Source: Mycoemilia scoparia
Taxonomy: Eukaryota > Kickxellomycota > Kickxellomycetes > Kickxellales > Kickxellaceae
Direction: 5' to 3'
DNA: 64,000 nucleotides
Assembly (NCBI GenBank): GCA_027575805.1
Contig: JANBPU010000002.1
Location: 62,001 to 126,000, forward strand
The notes under the pieces are model-generated. The model saw only the letters and a program-made list of their open reading frames with translations, searched no databases and was not told the origin of the DNA. Position 1 is the stretch's first letter, and the number at the start of each line of letters is the position of its first letter. This document shows, piece after piece, positions 12,378 through 22,788 of the stretch. Both the position numbers and the translations under genes were made by a program.

Positions 12378-13585
12378 TTATATGGCAACGAGGGTAACTT
12401 GCGAAGGCTTGTTTCCAAATGCCAAGTAGTTTTGCTTCTTTTTCAGCTTTCGAAGTCGCGCATTAGCTTTTGTTGGTATGGATAATTCTGGCGTTGAAAT
12501 AGATACCTTGATATCTTTTGTTCTAGTGGGGGATGAGTATCGAGAGGCACCCAATGTGGTATCAGAGTCTATGCTTGGTGGAACCTTTGCAGCCTGAGAT
12601 CTCAATGTGTTATCTTCTGCCTCTTCACTTATAGAGACAGGTGATGGCGTGGAGCTATGTTGAATTGGGCTTGGGCCTGGGCTCTGGCTTTCAGAATAGC
12701 TCTCTGGGGCGCTGTCAGTAGTAGGCTGCGAATTTGGTCCAGAGTACGTTGTGCTTTGTGAATCAACTTCTTTGCAGAGACGTGACTCTCTTCCCTTAAA
12801 CTTAGTTTTACTCTGCTGACACAAGTTCATTTGAGCCATTCCTTGGGTGATGTCACGGTTTCCGCTGGTTATCAAGCGACTGCTGACGAAAAAAGTTCCC
12901 AAGGAATACTATTTACATGTAAGATAATAGCAGGTCAATTATAGCTCACGAAGCAAAAATGGTAGAAAGCGGACTTTATGATTAGCTGTAGAAACAGCTT
13001 GAAATATTTACAAATATGCATGCATATTCTTACCTTGAACTCACCACCGACTTTACGGAGCCAGCCACGGAAACGACTGGGTTTTATAACTTTAGTGTTC
13101 TTTGTCTTATATGTGTGAATTTCATAACCATCATCTGTGTTGAAGCTCAGACAAACTCTCGGAGTTGCACTTTGTGTGCTCAATGGCCGCTGCTGGATGG
13201 ATGACATAGAGCTCTGTTGTCTTCGAGGTGGCGGTGGCATGCTTAACACGCCACGACGCCTTCCCAAAGCAGCACGCGAGGTTGCGATGGGCGGGAGGTT
13301 GGGCCTGTTGCTGGAAAATCGGCTTGAATAAGAACTCAAGGGTCTTGTCGCCGGTGTGGCAGGGTAGCGGCTGGTATCATACTCGACGCCCTCAGGGACC
13401 GGAGATAGGTTTGGGCTCCTCACGCTTCTTCTATACGCAATGCTGTTTTCAGAAGAAACATTGGATGAATTGATGGAGTTTCTGAGTCCTGATGGAACAC
13501 GAGGGACAGACTGCAAGAGATACCCGGGCTGCCGCACAAGTCGATAGTTTGGTGTGAGTATGGATGGGGAGCTCACAGAAGCCAT
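12378..13585 (-). CDS. Ser/Pro-rich protein of unknown function
   Basis: Not recognised. Two exons, 13585-13034 and 12908-12378, join in phase (about 360 residues) from an ATG giving MASVSSPSILTPNYR. The frame stays open upstream of this ATG to a possible acceptor near 13655, so an extra 5' exon is possible. The first half is rich in Ser, Arg and Pro (SMPPPPRRQ). A basic-amphipathic stretch, SRFRGWLRKVGGEFK, ends exon 1 and could bind membrane. The second half is Ser/Pro/Thr-rich and ends in a basic helix, NARLRKLKKKQ. Likely a disordered regulatory or scaffold protein. Confidence 0.6.
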
Positions 13586-15854
13586 ACCTTGATATTTCAA
13601 TAATGGTAGCTTATATGTCGGAGTATGCAGGTGATGATGCTGAGGTTGATATCTGTAAGAATGTGTATTGTGAGTCCAGGCTTGGCTATAGTGTTGTAAT
13701 CAAAGACACTAGCAGGGAATTCTGGTTCCAAGTGTAGGGAAATTGATAAGTTATATATATATATATATGACAAAGTGGAGAGTTAAAAGAGAACTATCAG
13801 AATATCAAGCGGGTTGAAAAGGAACCGGCCGCGAGAAAAGGTGTATAGGTCAACCTATACAAGAAATAGGCTAAAATCAGGAAAGGAGCAGAGAATGACT
13901 AGAATAAGATAGTAGGATGCTCGCTTATATACTATGCGCAATATATACACGAAAGAGCTATTCTACTGGTATTCGCATAAAGCAATCAGAAATGGTGAAC
14001 CGTGGGCAGTAAACACGGGTTGAATCAGCCACGCACTATAAGAAATTTGAAGGAAAGTGAAGAAATCAGAAGAAATAGAAACAAACAGCTTCAAGGACAG
14101 AAGCCCTAGGAAGGTAGGTCGAGTTATATGTTTTTCGGAGGCAGTGTAGCTATAAAATGTGCAGGGTGTGTAGAGATTATCTCAGGTTGGGTAACGCATT
14201 TAAGTATATGCGTCAAGAGCTTGTCTACAGTCAAATTACCTCATTGCCAACCGTGAATATGCAAGGTATTAGTGCCAAGTCTATCGAATCAGGGATCAAA
14301 GCCATTTGTCTCGGCAATCAAAACTCCATTGGTTAATAATAAGTCTATTTCTCGTTATAAGTGTCTGTTTTTGATCTCATTATCACGATTTTCCATCAGT
14401 ATGTGAAGAATGTCGCTATTATTGGGGTGCCTCTGAAACCGCCCAGCAATAAACATTCCTTGTGTTTGAAAACCAACAACTGCCTCAGGCTTGTCTGTCG
14501 TTGATGCTCTCATAAGGCTTCAAGGTGGCCATAAATGATATCCGCCTTTGTGGACAATATCAGTAAAATGATGGCATACAATTGCAAAGAGTTCCTGTGT
14601 TTATATCTCTGCTTTTTGTGTAGGGGCTGGGCTATTGACAAAATGGTATTGTTGCTAGAATGGTCCAGTCACTTAATAGGTCCACCAGCCAGCTACTGCA
14701 CCGCATATGCAGTTACCTTAGCACCGCCACCACCCTATTTGGAGGTTAAAGTTGGCTTAACGCCTGCATGATCAGCTGGGAATTAATACCCCACATCAAG
14801 GGTTTCTATACTGGCTAAAGTGATCCAGCCAAGTAGTTATAACCGGTTCTTAGTGCGTCTATGGTGAGCCAATGATCAAAAAGTACAGGGGACTATGGAG
14901 AATCCTACATTCTGTGCACTTTTTAAAATGCCGCTACTCCGCTGAGGTTAGCCTCCGAGACTATGGTGCCTGACTCGGTCCTTAGCTATTTCCAGTGCTC
15001 CTAGAAGAGCAACCTGTGTGTCCTAAAATCCCAACCAAGCTTAGCTTTTCTGTTCTATGGTAGTTTGACTAAAAAAAAGCAAATATTTTTATTTATTCAG
15101 CCGATGCTCTCACCATTTCTGGTTTCGGATGGAGCATTCCAATTTGATAAAAATTATGTTTGTGGGCATCTAAACACAATACACCCAAGATCAGCCCAAC
15201 ATTTTTGCGGGTATTCAATTCTAGTGCCACTAATAGCGCTTTTTTGTAAATCAGGCTGGGACTATCAGCATGGGCAGTTTTCTCCAGCAGATTACAGTTT
15301 TAGCCCTGCTAAGGTGAGACCAACCCGCCACATATGTAGCAAGCCATCATTCGCGCTATAGCTACATAAATGGGAGGTTCTCCATCAAAAGGGAATTAAC
15401 TAGAACCACAGACCCAGTTGCAAACCCAGCTTGTAAGCCATATATTTTGGCTGAAGTGCCACTGATCGTTGGGTAGTGCCCCAAGGGGTTATTCTGGCTC
15501 CTTTTTGGTGAAGGGCCGGCCAAGTGACAAAAAGTGGAGCCATAGAATCGTCATTATAAACCTAGTCATCAATGCGCCATTGGGATATTTCACAGGAACC
15601 ATTTTTGTTTAAAGGTGGAACGAAATTAGAGCATATATATATGTGTGTGTGTATGTATGGGGTCTATCGTATAAAATTCCGCAAATAAGCTGAAATATGA
15701 CTAAAACATTTAGTGTGCTGTGATTTTCTGGAGGCTTCGGGTTGGGCCAATATTGTGTGTTAAGAGGAGTTAAGTCCAAAAAATTGATAGCTGAGGCGAA
15801 TATGTGTGGTATGCGGCAATAGTCATGTGTGTTTGCTCTCTCTGTGATTTGAGG
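13586..15854. other. Intergenic, 2.3 kb
   Basis: Contains a TA dinucleotide run near 13750-13767, a family A repeat at about 15375-15502 and an AT/GT alternating tract near 15636-15656. No gene was seen. Confidence 0.45.
15375..15502 (-). repeat. Dispersed repeat, family A copy 2
   Basis: Diverged copy in reverse orientation: GGTTCTCCATCAAAAGGGAA, AAGCCATATATTTTGGCTG and GTAGTGCCCCAAGGGG align with the reverse complement of the copy at 39370. Internal similarity is weaker than in the other copies. Confidence 0.5.
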
Positions 15855-17015
15855 CTATACATCTCTTAGGAAATCTTTGCACAGCTCATAGGCCCAGAAA
15901 CTAACACCAATTCCTGGAGCAACCTTGAGATAGTTTGGAACAAGACCGCGATACAGACCGAGAACACCCTCTTTGCGAACCATCTGGACTAGAGCATCAA
16001 GCGTGCTTTTATATCTGTAGGAAATGCCATCCATGGTGGTAACTTGCATTCGTCGCCGCAAAACATCAAATGGATATGTGATCGTCTGTGCACAGCACCC
16101 GGCCAAAGCTCCGCATATCAACTTACTCACGCCACTTGGTGCACTTTCGCCTTTGGGTGTGAATAGCTTGCGCAGTACTTCGTAGCACTGGAAGTTAAGG
16201 GCAACGTATGGAGCAACGCCAGCAAGTGTTGCGCCAAGTCCCCGATACACTGCTCTAAATCCGCCCTCAGTTTTGTATATAGTGACAAAAGTAGGCCATA
16301 TTCCTGGCATCTTGGGAATTATCGGCCGGCCCCGGGAGTCCTTTGGAAGAGCGTCAATGTTGGCAAGCATGCGCCCAGTTTGGACACTGATGCGGGTACG
16401 GACAATGTCCAACGGGTATGTCGCCGCAACAGACATAAGACCCGCACCGGCACCAGCAATAAGCCTTCGTGGAGTATCCAGCTCCTTGGCCCCTTCTGCC
16501 ATAAGCAATTTCTTCAATTGCTCATATGCAGCAAATTGGACAGCAGAGTATGGAACTATGCGAATTACGTTTGTGCCATTTCCTCGCATGTATCCGGCAA
16601 ATCCCTCTTCTTTCCATATCTTGACTAAGGTACTCCAGACGCCAGTATATGCCGCAGACTCAGCGCTTTGGACCTAGTGTATATTTTTGTTTATAGAGGC
16701 AATAATAAGATAGGGATAAATATATAAACATACAAACCTCTGCAGTTGGAGTTGGCAGCATATCTGCTCAAAGCGTATTCAAAAGGATGCAAACTTGGGG
16801 GCTATAATGCCCTTATAGACATCACATACCTGGAATAGGATCTTCATGCGTTCTAGCGGGCTTACGGTCGTCCTTGATACAGCACCGGCAAAGCCACCGG
16901 CTATGAGATGCTTGAGCCATGTGATATCCTGATCGCCGAACCAGTACCTCGAACTAAAGGGCGATAGCTGTTTCTGACTTGATGTTACCTTTGCTGTCGC
17001 TGGATCGTTAGTCAT
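15855..17015 (-). CDS. Mitochondrial carrier protein (YPR011C-like APS/PAPS carrier)
   Basis: Inner-membrane solute carrier. Two exons, 17015-16830 and 16673-15855, join at FQ|VQ (334 residues). Three carrier repeats each keep the PxD/ExxKxR-type signature: SPLERMKI in repeat 1, YPLDIVRTR in repeat 2 and YPFDVLRRR in repeat 3. [22 protein letters not shown] and GGCSV-like spacing match yeast YPR011C (RGNGLNCIRIFPYSAVQF), a carrier of adenosine 5'-phosphosulfate and its 3'-phospho form. Assignment over CoA or ATP-Mg carriers rests on remembered similarity and is tentative. It is divergent from NFS1 with a shared 512-bp upstream region. Confidence 0.88.
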
Positions 17016-17527
17016 TGCGATGTTGGCGCGAATTTAGAGAAATCGTTTTGACAGGGCAGAATGGTGCCAACAAATATAATTCGCAAATATATATATATAT
17101 ATATAAAGTAGCCGGTGCTGCTAGAAGCAGTCGAGGAGAAGCACAAAACAAAAATCCCTATGAAGTAAAAGAGCAAAATTTAGTGCTTTAGACCTCTTTG
17201 ACAACAAAAGTAACTGGCTATCAAAGGAAATGAGGAATCGGACCAGTGATTGTTTCTTGATCATACTTAATTCGATCACGAGCTTAGCGTAAATACCTGG
17301 CAGATCAGGCATTATTTGGGTAAATATATGGCGCAGTTGGTCATCAGCTGGAGAAAATAACTACTCAACGGGGTAGGTATCTTATTATTTGAAAGAAAGG
17401 AGCTTGCGCTTGATCAACTTTTTGTCTTTTTGTTCCATCGCTGGCTATTTTATTATATAAACGCCGAAAACGCATACCTTACGAAAGGACGAGCCGTATA
17501 CACATTAGGGCTACATAAACTACTAAT
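17016..17527. promoter_or_regulatory. Divergent promoter between carrier and NFS1
   Basis: The only sequence between two head-to-head starts, so it should drive both genes. It contains an AT dinucleotide tract at about 17087-17105 and a TATATAAAC motif near 17453, about 75 bp before the NFS1 ATG. Function is inferred from position. Confidence 0.5.
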
Positions 17528-18805
17528 ATGGCATCACTACTAAAAAATAGCACACAAAGGGCTGTCCGCCCTCTCTGCCGATTCAGAGGCCTAGCTAGTC
17601 TTCCTGTCTATCTTGATGCTCAGGCCACAAACCCAACTGACCCCAGAGTCCTTGACTCGATGCTTCCATACCTTACTGAGCAGTATGGAAACCCACACTC
17701 CCGCACACACCAGTATGGGTGGGATTCCGAAAAGGCCGTAGACAAGGCCCGTGAGCAAATTGCAGGCCTGATTAATGCACACCCAAAGGAAATTGTTTTT
17801 ACGTCCGGAGCTACTGAGAGCAACAATACAGCCCTCAAGGGCGTAGCGCGATTCTATAAAGGGAAAAAGAAGCACATTATCACAACCCAGACTGAACACA
17901 AGTGTGTCCTTGACTCTTGCCGCAAGCTACAAGAAGAGGGCATTGATGTGACTTATCTTGGTGTCAAGAAGAGCGGCTTAATAGATTTGGAAGAGTTTGA
18001 GAAGGCAATCAGGCCAGATACTGTGCTTGCATCTATCATGACAGTCAATAATGAAATTGGAGTCATACAGTCCATTGAAGAGATTGGCAAAATTTGCCGA
18101 AAGCACAAGGTATTTTTCCACACCGATGCTGCCCAGGCAGTTGGAAAAATACCGATCGATGTCAATGCCATGAATATTGACTTGCTTAGTATCAGTGGCC
18201 ACAAAATATATGGACCAAAGGGTGTAGGTGCTCTGTTTGTTCGTCGCAGACCCCGTGTCCGCTTGGAGGCAATCATATCTGGTGGCGGCCAGGAGCGTGG
18301 TCTCCGCAGTGGCACAGTTCCAAGTCCTCTAACTGTCGGACTTGGTGCAGCTTGCGAGATAGCATCTGTTGAACATGCCTACGACTATGAGCATGCTAAG
18401 CGTCTGTCACAGAAACTTGTTGATGGCATCCAATCTCGAGTTGGACATATAGAGCGCAATGGCGACCCACAACACACTTACCCTGGCTGTGTTAACCTTT
18501 CTTTTTCCTTTATCGAAGGAGAGTCCCTCCTGATGGCCCTAAAGGACATTGCCATAAGCAGTGGAAGTGCCTGCACAAGTGCGTCGCTTGAACCATCATA
18601 TGTGCTCAGAGCTCTTGGGAGCCGCGAGGACCTTGCCCATTCTTCCATCAGATTTGGCATTGGTCGCTTCACGACAGAATCGGAGATAGATTATGTCATT
18701 GACAAGATCGAGCACCATGTCAATCGTCTCCGCGAAATGAGCCCATTGTGGGAAATGTACCAAGAGGGAATCGACCTTTCAACTATCCAGTGGTCGCAGC
18801 ACTGA
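17528..18805 (+). CDS. NFS1: Cysteine desulfurase, mitochondrial
   Basis: PLP enzyme that takes sulfur from L-cysteine to form a persulfide for Fe-S cluster assembly and tRNA thiolation. Single exon, 425 residues. The first 25 residues are rich in Arg and Ser with no acids, a mitochondrial targeting signal. The PLP-binding lysine is in [10 protein letters not shown] (Lys226), with the stacking His in QTEHK (His124). The mobile catalytic loop [20 protein letters not shown] carries the persulfide Cys349. This is the full-length eukaryotic group I form, including the C-terminal [10 protein letters not shown] that contacts the scaffold. No key residue is missing. Confidence 0.97.
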   Translation: MASLLKNSTQRAVRPLCRFRGLASLPVYLDAQATNPTDPRVLDSMLPYLTEQYGNPHSRTHQYGWDSEKAVDKAREQIAGLINAHPKEIVFTSGATESNNTALKGVARFYKGKKKHIITTQTEHKCVLDSCRKLQEEGIDVTYLGVKKSGLIDLEEFEKAIRPDTVLASIMTVNNEIGVIQSIEEIGKICRKHKVFFHTDAAQAVGKIPIDVNAMNIDLLSISGHKIYGPKGVGALFVRRRPRVRLEAIISGGGQERGLRSGTVPSPLTVGLGAACEIASVEHAYDYEHAKRLSQKLVDGIQSRVGHIERNGDPQHTYPGCVNLSFSFIEGESLLMALKDIAISSGSACTSASLEPSYVLRALGSREDLAHSSIRFGIGRFTTESEIDYVIDKIEHHVNRLREMSPLWEMYQEGIDLSTIQWSQH

Positions 18806-19080
18806 AATTAGCAACCGGTTATTAGGACAGTGTTTCTTTATGACCCCTTTCTTGGCAGAGATATAGGTTTTATTTATGAATGATTATAAAATTAAAAAGA
18901 AAAAACTTATTTAAATATGTATTCATATTAGCTAAAGATACATCTTATATTAATACACAGGAAGTGGTGGGCGCTATACACTTGTATACATATGGATTGC
19001 CCACTCGAGAGGCTAGATTTTTAAGAATTGGCTGATAATAATATCTTTGAACCCGCATCTTCATCTCCTTTAAAGCAGAA

Positions 19081-20935
19081 TCAGGTGGGGTCTGAGGCGT
19101 CCTGTGATTGTCCAGGAGCCTTGATATCGGCCTTACAGAGTGGACATAGACGGTTAAGATGCAGCCAGCGATCAACACAATCCTGGTGGAAAGCATGACT
19201 GCAAGGCAGCAATCGTAGAATCTCTCGCTCTTCATAGTCGCTCAGACAGATGGGACACGTAGTGTCTTCAGCTTCATCGGACCAAAAGTCTTTGATCTCT
19301 GCATCTGGTGTCTGCGTGGCTGGTGGCGGTGGCTTCTTTTTGCTTTCTCGACTGAGCCTGTATGCTATGCGTGTAAATGGGTTGAATAGATGGGAAAGAT
19401 TCAGTCGCCAGCGCGGCCGTGTGGAAACTGAGATGGCTGATACCCCCATGCCATTATGATCAGCAAAACTAGTTTCTGAGCCATGTTCTAGAGTACCAAG
19501 CATGCCACCCCCCTGGGATGTGCCAGCTTTTGCACTTTGACCTGCGGCATTATCCCTAGATGATGTGGGACGGAGTGATGATGACGACACAGGGCTTTGG
19601 CCAGGCGGGCTTCGAAGCCTGAAGCGGACAAGAGGGATCGCGTCAATTGTTTTTGCATCAGCACCAACCATATGCTTTGAGCCAATGCCGAATACACGCA
19701 TTCCCAGCAAAATAAGTGGGAAGGTGAGCACAAATGCCATGCACACCAAAAGGGGAACAGAGATGATAGCATATCCTGCGACGATCCAAACAAACGAGAC
19801 ATAGTAAAGAGCAGGGCTAGTGGAGCGGCATGTCTGTGACGTAAAGAACCAGTAGTTTGCTATGATGAAAAGGGCTATTCCAACGATGTCGCACATGTTT
19901 ACTACCCTAAGGATGTTTTATAAATAAGGTGAGTGGGCGTCTAAATGGAACGTCCAGTGATATGCTTGAGGCGGCATGGTGGATACCTACTTTACGACCC
20001 AAGGGTCCCTAGTCGACCCCAATGGGCCAGGCAAGTGGTGGGTGAGTCGCGTATAGACAGATGCAGGTGTCACGATTACAGCTCTGGCCAGCAAGACAAT
20101 CAAGAATATCCTGAGTGGCCGATCACAAGATTGCCTGGCCGTGATGCTCAATACAATGATGGCTGAAGATACCTACACGTGGAGAATAACGCATTTGGGT
20201 TATTGAGTATGATGAGAAAGTCAGTATGCACCCATGCACTAGATGGCGATCAGAACCTTGGGCCTTTGGCCAGTAGTAACCCTGTCTTTTTACAGCAGCA
20301 AATTTTCCGACTGGGAGAGCCAAATGGTCAAATAGTATAGGGTGATAACTGTAACCACAATGCCATATTCTCAATGACAGTAATGTATAGCGGCATACCT
20401 GAAGGGCTCCAAGGACTAGGTTTATAATTACCAATACCTTCTGGTATCTTGATAGACTGCTGTATTGTCCAAATGCCCATTCCATTGACCATTCCGGACG
20501 ATGGCTTTGGTGCGCTTCCTCTGCCTGATCTTGCGAATCGCTGTTAATCTGCGGCGTTGATGATGGCGCCAAGGACGATATTGAAACAGAGTGGTGCGGG
20601 CTGCTATTGCCCTTGCTACTACTGCCGTTGTTGCTGGAACCACATGGCCATTGTGTGTCCGGTGGGTTTTCGCCTTGACATAGCTCTTTGTCATTCGGAA
20701 TGTTGCCTTCATCGCGAACACCGGTAATATCCACACAGCTGTGGTGAGTGTCCTCAGGCTGTGCATCCTTGTGGCTGCAGTCATCTCCTGTCTCCTTTGG
20801 TGTCCGCTCTACGCCGCCGCTTTCTTTCGTGCCAACTGTTCCTTGGTGGTTGTCGCAGCTGTGCTCCGAAGCTACATGTCTCAGAGAAGCATCGTCCTTC
20901 GTGGCCCCGAGTTTCAAAGGCGAGACTCGTGCCAT
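19081..20935 (-). CDS. Membrane-anchored RING-H2 ubiquitin ligase
   Basis: Putative E3 ligase. Three exons are in phase: 20935-20399, 20172-19991 and 19906-19081 (514 residues). Residues 1-160 are polar and Ser/Asp/His-rich. Four hydrophobic helices follow, starting at [16 protein letters not shown] and ending near [19 protein letters not shown]. After a Ser-rich linker comes a C3H2C3 [16 protein letters not shown], then CSHAFHQDC, then CPLCKADI near the C-terminus. The TM block followed by IDAIPLVRF and a C-terminal RING resembles a family best known to me from plants. Substrates cannot be inferred. The stop lies 275 bp from the convergent NFS1 end. Confidence 0.85.
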
Positions 20936-21713
20936 ATGTATATATGAAAAATAGAATAAAGGACAGAAAAAGAATAAAACACGCCAAAAAGCCCAGTGGC
21001 AGGAGCCAAGGCACAGTATTATCAATGTGCCTGTAGGCCAAATATGCAAGTGCGCCGCTATGCAATCCAAGCCATTGTTGCCATCAGTATTTGCGATGAC
21101 AGTCAGGAAGGTGATGCAAGTGTGAAGCACTATTTAAGACCAGCAGAATGATGTCTTTTCTCTCTTGGAATGGCGCTTTGTTGCCAAATAGCCTGGCTCT
21201 AGGAACCCAAAAGCATGCCAAACTGCATTGTCAGCTCTATACCAGGATCCAAACTGGATATGCCGCCTTTTGCTTAGTCGAGTGGTGGCGGCCTTCTTGC
21301 TCGTCTTGAGGATATTCTGCACACCATGCTCTGTCCATTCTTTTGAACTAGACATATAGGACTGGAGCTGACCCAATCACCGCCACGTGTTGGAGTCATT
21401 CCTGGCCACAGGATGCTGCAAAGTGAAACAGTTCTACCCAGGAGTCTAGGCACCATATAGTTTTTCTGTACAAACTAAACACATATCCAGACTTGTGGGT
21501 ATATTTGCAGCAATTTAAAAAATGTTTCATTCATTATTCTAGGACACTATGTTGCTACTATTGCTCTTCAGCTAGCAAGCATCCCTAATAAAGATACATC
21601 GGTGCATGCTCGTTTCTAGCCTGCAACTTTCTTTACATTTTTTCAAAGACCAGCCGCTATATACCTCAGCAATAACCTACATACAAGATCCTCCAAAGCA
21701 CCTACACACAGCC
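20936..21713. other. Divergent intergenic region
   Basis: About 780 bp between divergent starts of the RING gene and the two-TM gene. Frames here lack domain similarity. Presumed to hold both promoters; nothing else was seen. Confidence 0.4.
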
Positions 21714-22354
21714 ATGGCTGAGTCTCATGGATCCCTTTCATCAGTCCTTTCGGACACCGATACAGTAACCTCGCTACCAGCGCCATTTACAGTGCAGGAC
21801 GTTGAGATCATCCGCCTGATGCGTTTGCGCAAGACAAGGCAAAAGTACCGGACAATACTGCTCTTTGAGCTCTTGATGCTATTTGCATCGGCCGGCTCCG
21901 TAGCATTCTACTTTCTCAAATACAATGTTTTCGAAGCCCAAGATAGACACTTTGCCACATTTCAGTTTTGGGTCTTTATATCCTCGATTATCATGCTGGT
22001 AATATCCGGAATTGCTACCTTCCTCACGCTCAAGGTAAAATCAGACAAAATGTATATTTTGACTCATAGTATTCTATACTTCCCACTAATTACAGTCTAA
22101 TGGGTTTGTGCAATTGATAGAGATACGGCCAGCTGCTTGCTTACTACAAAAACCCAAGTACACATCCAAACTCAATTCTAAATGGCGACTCTCCCTCGCT
22201 TTTCCGCCTCAAGAAAGAGGGCCAGGGCCAAAACCAGCAGCAGTATCCCAGGATGTCTAGAGCACCTTCCTTGATGAGTGTCAGGTCAATAGGCATCAAG
22301 CCTTACCCTATCTCATCACCCCAAAGAGCCCATCTATCCCGCGCTTTGTATTGA
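21714..22354 (+). CDS. Small two-transmembrane protein
   Basis: Not confidently recognised. Two exons, 21714-22034 and 22121-22354 (184 residues), join at LTLK|RYGQ. A charged helix (EIIRLMRLRKTRQKYR) leads into TM1 (TILLFELLMLFASAGSVAFY), a loop of about 20 residues and TM2 (VFISSIIMLVISGIATFL). A basic segment and a Gln/Ser-rich tail follow. The helix-TM-loop-TM-basic layout is reminiscent of Spo7/CNEP1R1 phosphatase regulators, but I see no diagnostic motif, so this is only a suggestion. ATG 21714 was chosen over earlier near-cognate codons in the open upstream frame. Confidence 0.7.
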
Positions 22355-22788
22355 ACTGTTTTACCTTTTATTTTGCGTAGTCCATTTCGTGTTGTAAATA
22401 AATCTTTTGTGTTTTCCCCATCCATTTTGAGTATACTACATTTTTTTGCCTAGTATAATCGAATCGAATCGTTATTTTACCTTTATCTGAAACTTTTGAA
22501 TAGATCTAGCAATAATTTGAATATTTTTGGGTAAATCATTTTAGGTAGTAGTTGGTGATTGATCAATAATTTTGATTTATTACTTCCTTAAACGCAAGTA
22601 TGCTTGAGACTGGTGTGCGGCATTGTCCTTTTCTTCCCCCATTTCTTTTAAATACTTTTTTACTACCATTATAGTTGCTATACATTCGTACTTTTACATA
22701 CACGCATATATACATATAAACACGGCCTTGTTTTACCAAATACTTCGTTTTGATATATATATATATAAATTGCCCTGCATTTAACCCA
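22355..22788. other. Intergenic
   Basis: AT-rich spacer between two plus-strand genes, with a short TA run near 22755-22767 just upstream of the next ATG. Nothing else was seen. Confidence 0.4.

Noticed and set aside
13750..13767. TA dinucleotide runs here and near 17087, 22755 and 40876 as functional elements
   Set aside because: Simple AT runs are common in this AT-rich sequence; only the one in the divergent promoter has positional interest.
17121..17312. Small minus-strand frame in the carrier/NFS1 promoter
   Set aside because: Short, low-complexity and within a region needed for two promoters.
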